A DNA stretch of 22,546 nucleotides from Prevotella sp. CAG:732 (GCA_000436035.1 FR893261.1:12390-34935); one strand, 5' to 3'. Counted from the first letter of the stretch, positions 1 to 8,271 are shown. Program-made: numbers and translations. The notes: a model not told the origin generated them from the sequence alone.

Positions 1-518
1 CACTCTTTCACACCCATCACTGCATGAGGAAAGTACCAACCTGCCATCAACACGTTGAAGTCGTTCTTCTCTTCATAGATGGACATCATGTTCTTAGCCA
101 CATGACCTCTCCATTCCCAACTTCTAGCTTGAGAGGCAGACATACCCATCGCCATCTCCAAGTTCTGCCAGTCGGCATCGGTAGGCAGTCGCCATCCCTC
201 AGGACAAGCCGCAACAGCTGCCTTGTAGGTATAGAGACGCCCATAGACATTCTCGTCAACAGGTCCATTGCTATTGATTCCATTATAAATCATGCAAGTG
301 GATTCGTCGCCCGTGTCATAACGGAAGTTGTCGGCGAGCCATTCCAAGTTGCCATACCTCACCCATCGATACTCATTGCCATCACGAGGGTCGGTATAAG
401 TGCCAGTGGCAGAAGGAGCGACCTTAGCCACGGCATCATCGTCATCGCTGCAAGATGTGAGGCAGAAAGACATCCCCATCAACATCAACATCAGCAACAA
501 ATTATATTTTGCTTTCAT
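1..518 (-). CDS. FISUMP-domain surface lipoprotein (3' end outside window)
   Basis: The frame is open from ATG at 518 to the left edge, giving 172 residues without a stop, so the C-terminus is missing. The N-terminus is a lipoprotein signal with lipobox LTSC (Cys23). It is followed directly by SDDDD, the acidic motif reported as a lipoprotein export signal in Bacteroides, so the protein is probably displayed on the cell surface. The body has the hallmark of the Fibrobacter succinogenes major paralogous (FISUMP) domain: W-x-x-x-N near residues 59-64, then YGRLYT, and ACPEGWRLPTDADW near residues 108-121. FISUMP proteins are widespread surface lipoproteins of uncertain function, often seen beside SusCD genes. 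It starts 34 bp after the upstream lipoprotein gene and is probably the next cistron of the susCD locus. Family call is firm; role and ligand are unknown. Confidence 0.8.
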   Translation of the reverse strand, partial: MKAKYNLLLMLMLMGMSFCLTSCSDDDDAVAKVAPSATGTYTDPRDGNEYRWVRYGNLEWLADNFRYDTGDESTCMIYNGINSNGPVDENVYGRLYTYKAAVAACPEGWRLPTDADWQNLEMAMGMSASQARSWEWRGHVAKNMMSIYEEKNDFNVLMAGWYFPHAVMGVKE

Positions 519-552
519 TTTTATTCTTCTTTTCTTATCAGTATTCAACATA

Positions 553-1458
553 TTAGAATATATATCCCAAGTTGGTCAACGCCTCCTTGAAGAGTCTTGC
601 CTTCTCGATAATCTTAGGATAGTCGGCATACTTGGTGGCTATCTTCTCATCGGTATAGGTCAATACCATGGAAGCATAGGACTCCACATCCTCCGCATAC
701 TCCATGAAGTAAGTAATATGCATATTAGAAAGGAAACCACACTGGCGAACATAGTCTTCTTCGTCTGTACCATCAGGAACTTTGATGTTTTGACGATAAT
801 ATTTCTCGCTCACCGCCTTGAACTCTGCGAATGCACTCTCATTGCTGGTGGCGATATTGGAAACCATCGCCAACAAGATCTTTCTAGCATACTTGTTCTT
901 ACTATCCTCAGTAAGCAGACGATGCAACTGTCCACATGCCATCGCCACACATCTCTCACCCGACACTGCGTATGGCTTGGTTGCGTGACCATAGATATCA
1001 GAGCCAGTGATGGTACTAGCCAAGAAGATGGAGAAAGGACGAGTGTCCTTGGAGATGTGGTTTAGCACATACTTCTTCAAATATTCCACAGCGGCAGTAC
1101 GCTTCTCTTCTGTCTTGAGATAGGTGTATGTGTAAGGATGCGTATTGATTGAGGTGGCACCCACCATATAGTTGACATCCACCACTTCGACGAAGTAGCG
1201 TGTATTGCCCATGATGTCGATGCCGAGTTCCTTCTTCTGGATGGTATCGTTGAAGAGAAGGTAAGAACCTTCCTCCTCCTTGAACTTTCTTCTCATCTCT
1301 GCCGTGGCATCCGTCTCATCCTCACCTGGGATGAAGTTGTCGGTAGGGTCGTTGACATCTACCACTGGTGCATCCTCTTTGCCACAAGAGGTGAAGCACA
1401 ACGTCATGGCTATCAGAAACGAGGGAAATATGATATTTCTTAATCTTTTCATAATCAT
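553..1458 (-). CDS. SusD-associated lipoprotein resembling putative zinc metallopeptidases (Mx1-like), catalytic motif lost
   Basis: This 301-residue lipoprotein has signal peptide and lipobox FTSC (Cys25), with GKED just after the Cys, similar to the K(D/E)2 surface-export signal. A second ATG at 1452 is an equally good start. Several segments resemble the SusD-linked 'putative zinc-binding metallopeptidase' family: an N-terminal RRKFKEEEGSYLLF (56-69), FAEFKAVSEKYY (210-221), QCGFLSN (239-245), an EDVES segment near 256-260, and a final KIIEKARLFKEAL. The family's HExxH helix should lie near residues 193-205, but KILLAMVSNIATSN stands there, with no His-Glu pair. It is therefore probably a non-catalytic binding relative. 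It lies 12 bp after susD, so it is surely co-transcribed. The family assignment is from remembered patterns and is moderate; it could be an unrelated SusD-accessory lipoprotein. Confidence 0.6.
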   Translation of the reverse strand: MIMKRLRNIIFPSFLIAMTLCFTSCGKEDAPVVDVNDPTDNFIPGEDETDATAEMRRKFKEEEGSYLLFNDTIQKKELGIDIMGNTRYFVEVVDVNYMVGATSINTHPYTYTYLKTEEKRTAAVEYLKKYVLNHISKDTRPFSIFLASTITGSDIYGHATKPYAVSGERCVAMACGQLHRLLTEDSKNKYARKILLAMVSNIATSNESAFAEFKAVSEKYYRQNIKVPDGTDEEDYVRQCGFLSNMHITYFMEYAEDVESYASMVLTYTDEKIATKYADYPKIIEKARLFKEALTNLGYIF

Positions 1459-1470
1459 CTTTTTTATGGG

Positions 1471-3075
1471 TTATTCTTTAGCAGATATGCTCACTGGCAG
1501 ACGAGTCACATTGCCATTGTTTGGCATACCTGTATTGAAGTTGATGACCTCCTGAGGGATTGGCATCGTCCATGATGGGTCGTCCTCTGGAAGCACATAA
1601 GTGCGAGTCTCCAATGGTGCATCTGATGAGGTATCAGACTGATATACTGAGAAATGATGCGTGATGGAAATCTTCTCTGGCTGTACCTTGCACACACGAT
1701 AGCGACGTAAGTCAAACCAGCGATGTCCCTCACCCAGCAATTCACGCTTTCTCTCGTCACGGATGTCGGTAATCAACTGACTGCCAGATGATGTAATCTG
1801 CATATCAGAAGCACCGCTGATGTATCGGTTCTCACGCAAAGTATTGATAGCATTTCTCGCAGCCTCCTCATGTCCCATGTAAGCCTCAGCCTCAGCCAAG
1901 TTGAGATAAGCCTCACCAGAACGGAGCCAGAACAAGGAAGACACCTCACGCTGGTAGCCGATTGACGGAGAATACTTCATGTTATAATAGTGAAGATTTT
2001 CCTTGGTATAATTCGCTCCCCAACCATACAAAGCCGGATCTGCCTTGGTGATGCCAGTGAAGTCGCCCATATGCCAAACCCACTGACTCTTACGCAAGTC
2101 GTTGTCGGCGAACCAATCATATACCTCATTCGTCATCTGCACAGACTGTGTTCCATAGCGAAGCAGAACTGGCATATCATCACCACCCATGGTAAAAATC
2201 GTCTCAGGGTTATCTATCGCAGCAAAGTAGCTATTGTCACGATTGAGGTTCTGCAAGTCACCATATCTCTTGATGACCTTCTGAGCATACTTAGCTGCCA
2301 TCTCCCAATTTTGCATATAGAGATATACACGACTGAGGAGCATCTGCACGGATACAGAGTCTGCACGATAGGTACTCTTGCGACTGATACTTCTGGCGGC
2401 AGTCAGTTCCTTCTCTGCTGCCAAGAGGTCTTCCACGATCAAGTCGTAACACTCCTGCACGGTATTTCTGGTGAACTTCACGTCCATTACCTCCTTGCTG
2501 GTCTTCACTGGTACACCCAGTGCTGTAGCTGCCGTACTCTCCTCGTATGGCTGACCATACATATTGGTGAGCCAGAAGTAATACCAGCCACGCAAGAAGT
2601 GAGCTTGTCCTTTCACATAGTTGACACCGGCTATCTCGTCATCTGTACTTTGTGGCACATTCTCCACACTCGACAACACGTTGTTGGCTACATTGATGTA
2701 CTTATACATCTTAGTCCATGTATTATTTTCTGTATAGTAGGTGGTGAAAAGTTCATCGACACCTACACGAGACTGCCAAGTGAGATAACCGAATTGATAG
2801 TGGTGAACACCATATCCCGTAAAACTACTAGTTGCTGTTGAACTGCACTCATCTACCTCATCTGAAAGGAGATGAACAAAGGTTCCAACATTCGCCTCGT
2901 TCTTAAAATAATCGCTATTATTGACTGGCATATAGCAGTCGCCGAGCAAAAGTTCATTGAGGTCTTTCCAAGAGCGCACATAATCGTTGTCTTGTGAATA
3001 TTCCTCCAAGAAGCTGCTACAACTGCCCAAGGTCATCATGGCTGCCAGAGCCAATATATAATGTTTGATATTCAT
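1471..3075 (-). CDS. SusD/RagB family outer-membrane nutrient-binding lipoprotein
   Basis: This protein is 534 residues, the usual SusD size. It has a short signal and lipobox LGSC (Cys19), so it is lipidated; SusD proteins sit on the outer face of the outer membrane as the lid of the SusC barrel. N-terminal SSFLEEYSQ is the typical SusD opening (C-x-x-FLE). A helical TPR-like region follows (KGQAHFLRGWYYFWLTN near 150-170). The C-terminal SusD block has the signatures WLRSGEAYLNLAEAEAYMG, AINTLRENRY and RDERKRELLGEGHRWFDLRRY, and ends with PIPQEVINFNTGMPNNG, all strongly conserved in the family. It is 12 bp downstream of susC and 12 bp upstream of the next lipoprotein gene, showing an operon. 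The ligand cannot be read from the sequence, as no degradative enzyme is visible nearby. Confidence 0.95.
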   Translation of the reverse strand: MNIKHYILALAAMMTLGSCSSFLEEYSQDNDYVRSWKDLNELLLGDCYMPVNNSDYFKNEANVGTFVHLLSDEVDECSSTATSSFTGYGVHHYQFGYLTWQSRVGVDELFTTYYTENNTWTKMYKYINVANNVLSSVENVPQSTDDEIAGVNYVKGQAHFLRGWYYFWLTNMYGQPYEESTAATALGVPVKTSKEVMDVKFTRNTVQECYDLIVEDLLAAEKELTAARSISRKSTYRADSVSVQMLLSRVYLYMQNWEMAAKYAQKVIKRYGDLQNLNRDNSYFAAIDNPETIFTMGGDDMPVLLRYGTQSVQMTNEVYDWFADNDLRKSQWVWHMGDFTGITKADPALYGWGANYTKENLHYYNMKYSPSIGYQREVSSLFWLRSGEAYLNLAEAEAYMGHEEAARNAINTLRENRYISGASDMQITSSGSQLITDIRDERKRELLGEGHRWFDLRRYRVCKVQPEKISITHHFSVYQSDTSSDAPLETRTYVLPEDDPSWTMPIPQEVINFNTGMPNNGNVTRLPVSISAKE

Positions 3076-3087
3076 GACTTTACTTGT

Positions 3088-6000
3088 TTAGAAATTGATA
3101 GTTACACCGAGCGTATAACTTGGTGTGTCAGAAAGTTGAACTTCCGTGAATCCTCCCTGTGTTGGTGTCTGTCCACGAAGGGCAGAGTCACACCATGTAT
3201 GCAGGTTGTAGCCGCTCAATGTGATGGCGAGACGATTGAGTCCCATACGGTCGAGCATCTTGCGGTCGAACTCGTAGGTCAGCGAGAGTGAAGACAACTT
3301 CAAGTAGTTGGCACTCACGACACGAGCCGTACTGTAATCATACATCGTCCAATAAGAACCCGTAGCTATTGGCGCACCACTCCACTCTGCTGAAGACCAG
3401 TGGCTGTTGTAGAAGTAATAAGAACCATTGCCCTTTCCCATTACGGATGGAATCGTAGTATGATTCTCATCGCCTGGCTTCTGCCATCTGTTGAGGAAGT
3501 CCTTGTGGATGTTCTTGTCTGAGTTGAAGGCACTACCGCCATTGCTGACTCCATCAAACAAGCGGAACAAACGAGTCTTGGCACCTAAGTTGTAAAGCAA
3601 GGTGGAACTGAGTCGCCACTGCTTGTAGGTGAAAGTATTGTTGATACTTCCCGTGATGTCCGGCTCACGTCTTCCTGATGGAACGAGCACCTTGGTATAG
3701 ACAGAATATTCGTCCTTGTCTTCTACCTCCTTGAAACGATCCTCGAAATCATCGATGATAGGACCGCCATCGATAGGGTTCAGACCCAAGAACTTATAAG
3801 AATAGAACGTACCCACAGCCTGACCCTTTACTACTGCTGTACCATTGAGGAAGTCGTTGAGGGTATAGGTCTCTGCACCTGGGGCAGTCTCCACCTTATT
3901 ATATACCTTGGAAAGGTTGCCTGAGAATATCCAATAGAAGTCTTTCAACTTGACTGGGGTTGCAGTAATGGTGAAGTTGAAACCCTTGTTGATGATGTTA
4001 CCGGAGTTGACCACATACGATTTGTAACCATTCACATCGGCGATGGTCTTGTCCATGAAGGCATCGGTGGTCTTCTTGTAATAGTACTCCACCTCAAACT
4101 GCAAGCGATTGCGGAAGAAGCTTGACTCCAAGCCCACATTCACGGAGCGGGTCTTCTCCCACTTCAAGTCTGGGTTGGCGAAATAAGCCACAGTGGAAGT
4201 GAACTCATCATAGAACGAGTTCATGTTACCCTTCTTGATAATCAACTCAGGGGTTTGGTTGTCAAGCATGTTGCCTTGCTCTCCGTAAGACGCCTTCAAG
4301 CGCAAGTCATCAATCTTCTCACTCTTAATCTTGCACAAGTTGCGAAGGTTAAGGTTACCAGACACAGACCAGATAGGAAGCAACTTATCCTTGCTTCGGC
4401 TACCAAACTGGTTGGAACCATCATAACGTCCATTCGCATTGAGCGTGAAGAGATCTCTGTAAGTATAAGAAAGTGTGGCGTATGCCGACACCATGTTGGT
4501 CTTTCTATCCGTGAGAGAAGGCACATTGGAGCGCATCCAGTTCCAATAGCCCGTAAACTTCTCTGGAATATTGGAAGCAAACGACATACCACGTTCCTTG
4601 TAATAACCACGCTGGGTATAGCTATTGGCCTTGTAATGGGTAGAGCTAGCCTCGAAACCGGCTGCCACATTGATGTTGTGAGCCATCGCCTCACCGAAAT
4701 ACTTATTGTAGTTGGCTTGCAAACGAGCCGTCCAACCTACACTCTTCGTATTGTTCTTGCTCAACTCACCGCCGTATGGCAAGGTACAATTGGCAAAATC
4801 GGTCACGGTCTCACCATCTTCCACAGTACGCAACTGACTGGCATGGAAAGTTTTCTCTCCATACCAAGTTTCGATGTCGGCATTCTGCACATTGGCAGAG
4901 AAGACGGCATTCAGGAAGAAGTCGTTGATAGGCTGATAGCGCAAGTTGAATGTAGTGGTCACTGCGTTCGTCTCCTGATTGGTAGAACTGTTGTCTGCCT
5001 CGTTCAAGATATTGTAGTTAAGCCAGTTTTTGCCGCTATAACGCTTATAGAAGCTATAACTACCATCGGCATTGTAGGCAGGGATGGCACGGCTGGTATT
5101 ATAGGCATAGTTGATGAAGTTGACTTCACCAGCTGCATACTCACGCTTGTTGAGATAACCATTGATGTTGACCTGGAACTGGAACTTCTTCGACAAGTTG
5201 AAGTCAATCTTAGCCATCGCCGTATAACGACGGTTGGTCGTATTGTTGATGACATCGTCCTGGTCGGTATAACCTACAGAAGTATAGTATCTCACCAACT
5301 CTGAACCACCTGATACATTGACAGAGTGGTCGTGTGAGAAGGAATTGTGGGTGAGCAAGTCAAACCAGTCGGTATTCAAGTTCGCCATCTCATACACCTG
5401 CTGCTTGAACTCCTCATGGGTGATTTGTCCTGCATAGTACTGTGAGAGGGCATACTCATAACCTGTCTTTGGCATACCGCTTGGGAAGACGTAGTGAGAA
5501 TCCACCAAGTCTTGCGAGAAGGCGATGCGCTCGGCTGAGTTCATCAAGTTGATCTTGCTATCCGTATAATAAGGACGCTTACGCATCGTAAACTGGGCTG
5601 AGTAAGAGATGATAGGCTTACCCTCACGACCACTCTTGGTGGTTACCACGATGACACCATTGGCGGCACGAGTACCGTAAAGGGCAGTAGCCGCAGCATC
5701 TTTCAAGACATCTATACGCTTGATATCCTGTGGGTTGATACCAGAGATGGCGTTACCGATACGGTTCACATAGTCTGGGTCGTTGAGCACATCGGAAGTC
5801 AAGTTAACTGGGTCGGTCAGGATAACACCATCGAGCACCCAGAGTGGTTCACGGTTACCTATCAACGTGGAGGTACCACGAATACGAATCTTGTTGGTGG
5901 CATTCACCTCACCACTGGCATTGGTGGCTATCAAGTCTGGAATCTGACCTTCGAGCAACTTAGATACATCGCTCACACCACCACGCATCAACTCACTCAT

Positions 6001-6663
6001 ATCCTTAGATACGACAGAAGAGGTGAGGTTACGGCGGTCCAACTGTTGATAACCTGTCACGACAACATCCTGAAGGTTTTGGCTAGCATCCTTCATCACA
6101 ACCAAGGCAAAGTCGCCACGCTTGCCACTCCAACTCGTGTTCTTCATACCTATATAAGATATGTCGAGCGTGATATGGTCGGCTGCCTTCAAGGAGAACT
6201 TACCATCGGCATCGGTCACGGTGTTCTGGTTGTTCTTGCGATCACGGATGATGGCACCGATGATAGGTTCACCAGCTTCATCCATCACCATACCTTGCAG
6301 TCTTCCATCCGTGCTCTCCCACTTCTGGTTAGGCACATTGCTGCTCTTCACGATGACGATGTACTTGCCCTTGCTCATAGCCTTGAGCGGACGATTTTGG
6401 ATGATGGCCTCCACTGCCTGCTCGGCAGTCTTGCCACTCACGTTGACCGTCACCTTGAAGTTGACGTCATCGTAATTGTACTGAATCTTCTTGCCCGTCT
6501 GCTTTTCCACTTTGTGCAGGGCAGAAGAAGCCTTTTCGTTGACAAACGACATGGTGACTCGCTTGGCAGTCTGCGCCAACACAGGCGTAGCCATAGCAAG
6601 CATCATCGAGAATGTCATACACCCTCGTTTCATGTTGTCTAGCTTTCTCTTGTTAAAACTCAT
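3088..6663 (-). CDS. SusC/RagA family TonB-dependent receptor with STN signalling domain
   Basis: This 1191-residue outer-membrane transporter has, in order: a signal peptide ending VLA|Q (cut after residue 30, or 20 if the ATG at 6633 is the start); an STN domain at about 34-105, which contacts FecR-type anti-sigma factors; a carboxypeptidase-regulatory-like β-sandwich at about 122-197 (LQGMVMDEAGEPIIGA); the TonB-box-like QDVVVTGYQ; a plug domain at about 205-345 with RIRGTSTL and the SusC signature DVLKDAAATALYGTRAANGV; and a long β-barrel ending in Phe for BAM recognition. It imports a ligand captured by the SusD partner, using TonB energy. The STN domain and the upstream fecR indicate ligand-triggered transcriptional control. 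The Gln right after the signal peptidase site fits the Bacteroidota 'Q-rule'. Start is ambiguous between 6663 and 6633. The substrate is unknown. Confidence 0.96.
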   Translation of the reverse strand: MSFNKRKLDNMKRGCMTFSMMLAMATPVLAQTAKRVTMSFVNEKASSALHKVEKQTGKKIQYNYDDVNFKVTVNVSGKTAEQAVEAIIQNRPLKAMSKGKYIVIVKSSNVPNQKWESTDGRLQGMVMDEAGEPIIGAIIRDRKNNQNTVTDADGKFSLKAADHITLDISYIGMKNTSWSGKRGDFALVVMKDASQNLQDVVVTGYQQLDRRNLTSSVVSKDMSELMRGGVSDVSKLLEGQIPDLIATNASGEVNATNKIRIRGTSTLIGNREPLWVLDGVILTDPVNLTSDVLNDPDYVNRIGNAISGINPQDIKRIDVLKDAAATALYGTRAANGVIVVTTKSGREGKPIISYSAQFTMRKRPYYTDSKINLMNSAERIAFSQDLVDSHYVFPSGMPKTGYEYALSQYYAGQITHEEFKQQVYEMANLNTDWFDLLTHNSFSHDHSVNVSGGSELVRYYTSVGYTDQDDVINNTTNRRYTAMAKIDFNLSKKFQFQVNINGYLNKREYAAGEVNFINYAYNTSRAIPAYNADGSYSFYKRYSGKNWLNYNILNEADNSSTNQETNAVTTTFNLRYQPINDFFLNAVFSANVQNADIETWYGEKTFHASQLRTVEDGETVTDFANCTLPYGGELSKNNTKSVGWTARLQANYNKYFGEAMAHNINVAAGFEASSTHYKANSYTQRGYYKERGMSFASNIPEKFTGYWNWMRSNVPSLTDRKTNMVSAYATLSYTYRDLFTLNANGRYDGSNQFGSRSKDKLLPIWSVSGNLNLRNLCKIKSEKIDDLRLKASYGEQGNMLDNQTPELIIKKGNMNSFYDEFTSTVAYFANPDLKWEKTRSVNVGLESSFFRNRLQFEVEYYYKKTTDAFMDKTIADVNGYKSYVVNSGNIINKGFNFTITATPVKLKDFYWIFSGNLSKVYNKVETAPGAETYTLNDFLNGTAVVKGQAVGTFYSYKFLGLNPIDGGPIIDDFEDRFKEVEDKDEYSVYTKVLVPSGRREPDITGSINNTFTYKQWRLSSTLLYNLGAKTRLFRLFDGVSNGGSAFNSDKNIHKDFLNRWQKPGDENHTTIPSVMGKGNGSYYFYNSHWSSAEWSGAPIATGSYWTMYDYSTARVVSANYLKLSSLSLTYEFDRKMLDRMGLNRLAITLSGYNLHTWCDSALRGQTPTQGGFTEVQLSDTPSYTLGVTINF

Positions 6664-6734
6664 ACTTTCTCTCTTTTCAGTTGATATTTATTTCTGTTTA
6701 TCTTTCCTTTTTATATTTTAATATCATACCATCA

Positions 6735-7802
6735 TTATTTCACCAAAATGGTATTTTGCTTCTGCTTGATTTGGATTTTTGCAGAACAAATGAGCTGGAG
6801 CTGTCGGATAGCTTCCTCAGCGGATGCAGTTCGCTCCATGCTAAAGTGAAGACGTTCATCAATGTGCAGACTGGAAGCAAAGACGATGCTCATGTTATAC
6901 CAACGTCCCATCTCCAGCATGATTTCATGCAAGCTCTGTCCATCAAAATAAAACAGTCCATTCTTCCATCCCAGTACTTGTTCCAAGTCGGCATCCTCCA
7001 CCGTGACAAAGCCTGTCGTTCCCACAGTTGCCACCTGTCCTGGCTCCAAGATAGTTTGTTGCTTAGCCACCTCCACGTTCACTTTTCCCTGAAGCAAAGC
7101 CACACGAGCTTGCTCTTGGTCAAAGTTTCGCACGTCGAAGACTGTTCCCAGCACCGTTACATCCAGTTGCTTTCCATTCACCACAAACGGGTGCTGTTCG
7201 TCATACTTCACTTCAAAATACCCCTCACCTTGCAATTTCACCTTTCTGAAGCCATCCTTGTCGAAATGGCAAGGAAAAGCAAAGGTACTTCCAGCGTTGA
7301 GTGTCACCTTGGTGCTATCATCGAGCATAATGGTAGCCATCTGACCATGAGGGACAGTAATGACTGCCTCGTCATGGTTATCCTTTGGAACATCAAACAT
7401 TCTGATGACATTATCAGATGTAAGCACGAAGCCCGACTTGGAACTTCTGCTATTAGCAGCCAAGTCGATCATCTTGCCATCCACACAGAGGCTAATGACA
7501 TTTTTCTCTTCCCCTGCCATATAGACGACATCGCCCATCTTTGCCAGTTGCTGTTGCATTCTGCTGGAAGCCATTTTATCTTCCTCTCCCAAAGGCAATA
7601 CAAGATAGCACAAAGCGGCGATGCAAGCTGCCATTGCCACAGCCAGATAAGGTCGAAGTGTTTTCCACCTAGACTCTTTCACCCCAATGTTTTTCTTGAA
7701 TTGCATGAAGGCCTTGTCGGCATCAGGCAGAGGCGTATCTTCCAGCAAGGCACGCTTCAGCTCAAAGCCAAATTGATCATTATTATAATTGTCTTCCATC
7801 AT
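6735..7802 (-). CDS. FecR-family anti-sigma factor (DUF4974-containing)
   Basis: This inner-membrane anti-sigma factor should hold an ECF sigma factor at its cytoplasmic N-terminus and receive a periplasmic signal from the STN domain of the adjacent SusC. Layout for the 355-residue product: cytoplasmic acidic helix region about 1-45; one transmembrane segment about 51-71 (YLAVAMAACIAALCYLVLPL); FecR domain about 130-235, with the hallmark VPHGQMATIMLDDSTKVTLNAGS, LQGEGYFEV and VLGTVFDV; and a C-terminal DUF4974-like module (FYFDGQSLHEIMLEMGRWYN). I start at ATG 7802; ATG 7799 is equally good, and a GTG eight codons further out is less likely. It is 71 bp upstream of susC. The odd point is that no ECF sigma gene precedes it, although that is the usual arrangement. 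Confidence 0.92.
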   Translation of the reverse strand: MMEDNYNNDQFGFELKRALLEDTPLPDADKAFMQFKKNIGVKESRWKTLRPYLAVAMAACIAALCYLVLPLGEEDKMASSRMQQQLAKMGDVVYMAGEEKNVISLCVDGKMIDLAANSRSSKSGFVLTSDNVIRMFDVPKDNHDEAVITVPHGQMATIMLDDSTKVTLNAGSTFAFPCHFDKDGFRKVKLQGEGYFEVKYDEQHPFVVNGKQLDVTVLGTVFDVRNFDQEQARVALLQGKVNVEVAKQQTILEPGQVATVGTTGFVTVEDADLEQVLGWKNGLFYFDGQSLHEIMLEMGRWYNMSIVFASSLHIDERLHFSMERTASAEEAIRQLQLICSAKIQIKQKQNTILVK

Positions 7803-7915
7803 GGATATTTCGTTATAAATTGTCACTTTTTATTTATAATACGTAAAGGCCAGGAACCTTGTGCCCCTAAAAAGTAATATTTTGGCATTTTTCGCTTCAT
7901 TTTGCTCAAAAAAAT

Positions 7916-8034
7916 AAACACGGACAAATTGAATTTGTCCCGAAGATTTGTCCCGCATCTCATAACATCCTCATAATCTGCATTTTACAAATACAAGGAC
8001 AAAAGACGAGGACAAATTCAATTTGTCCGTGTTT
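7916..8034. repeat. nested inverted repeat: two 25-bp complementary arms, each holding a 19-bp palindrome
   Basis: Positions 7916-7940 and 8010-8034 are perfect reverse complements (25/25). Within each arm lies a 19-bp palindrome, GGACAAATTGAATTTGTCC at 7922-7940 and its complement form at 8010-8028, symmetrical about a single central base, with centres 88 bp apart. Two further half-sites lie inside, ATTTGTCC at 7946-7953 and GGACAAAA at 7997-8004, again facing each other. That gives six copies of the GGACAAA word in three inverted pairs. As RNA or single-stranded DNA this could fold into one long hairpin or into two short ones. It may be a small non-autonomous mobile element (MITE or REP-like) or a paired operator. 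I see no clear target-site duplication. Confidence 0.85.
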
Positions 8035-8121
8035 TAATTTTCTTTCTTTTTTCAAAGCAGAATGCTTTCAGAGGGCTTCCAAAAGCAAGGATACACTCAC
8101 ATAACTATCCTTTCTCTTGCT

Positions 8122-8129
8122 CAAAACTA
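8122..8129 (-). promoter_or_regulatory. weak candidate -7 element for fecR-susCD
   Basis: The minus strand reads TAGTTTTG, which fits TAnnTTTG. No TTG lies 19-21 bp upstream, and the site would give a leader of about 300 nt running through the nested inverted repeat. An activator or an alternative sigma factor could compensate. Low confidence. Confidence 0.25.
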
Positions 8130-8180
8130 TGAGTTGTGAATGTTAAAGCTATGAGTTGTGAATGTTAAAACTACGAGTTA
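8127..8180. repeat. 22-bp tandem repeat, two full copies and a partial third
   Basis: The unit CTATGAGTTGTGAATGTTAA plus two bases starts at 8127 and again at 8149, identical except for the last base. A third, diverged start (CTACGAGTTA) is at 8171. The period of 22 bp is close to two helical turns, so the repeats would present the same DNA face, as expected of binding sites for a regulator. A polymerase-slippage repeat without function is equally possible. Confidence 0.8.
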
Positions 8181-8220
8181 GATTTATTAGCATTTAATCT
8201 TGCATTATTCGAAACAAACA

Positions 8221-8250
8221 GAGGAGCAACCATTTCCTAGGTTGCTCCTC
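8221..8250 (-). terminator. Rho-independent terminator of the glutaminyl cyclase gene
   Basis: An 11-bp perfect stem (GAGGAGCAACC at 8221-8231 with GGTTGCTCCTC at 8240-8250) encloses an 8-nt loop. Read on the minus strand it begins 21 bp after the stop codon and is followed by TGTTTGTTT. Position and U-rich tail fit termination of the leftward transcript. Confidence 0.85.
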
Positions 8251-8271
8251 CACTATATATATAATAAGGTG

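Larger units (their letters stand above)
7803..8220. other. gene-free region upstream of fecR
   Basis: About 420 bp with no credible coding sequence on either strand. It is AT-rich and holds the nested inverted repeat (7916-8034) and the 22-bp tandem repeat (8127-8180). No remnant of an ECF sigma factor gene was recognised. It should also hold the fecR-susCD promoter. The only sequence matching the Bacteroidota -7 element TAnnTTTG on the minus strand is TAGTTTTG at 8129-8122, which abuts the tandem repeats and lacks a TTG at the -33 position. Confidence 0.6.

Noticed and set aside
1990..2841. A 283-codon plus-strand frame antisense to the first susD
   Set aside because: SusD motifs on the minus strand explain the region, and the plus frame lacks a promoter, leader or domain.
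4255..5304. A 349-codon open frame on the plus strand inside the first susC
   Set aside because: It lies fully antisense to a strongly conserved SusC barrel, has no recognisable domain and a composition typical of antisense shadows.
6681..7877. A 398-codon plus-strand open frame antisense to fecR
   Set aside because: It covers the whole of a clear FecR gene in the opposite direction, has no family features, and its His/Ser/Leu-rich makeup reflects the complementary strand.
7916..8034. The nested repeat as a CRISPR fragment
   Set aside because: The copies are inverted rather than direct, the spacing is irregular, and there are no spacers or cas genes.
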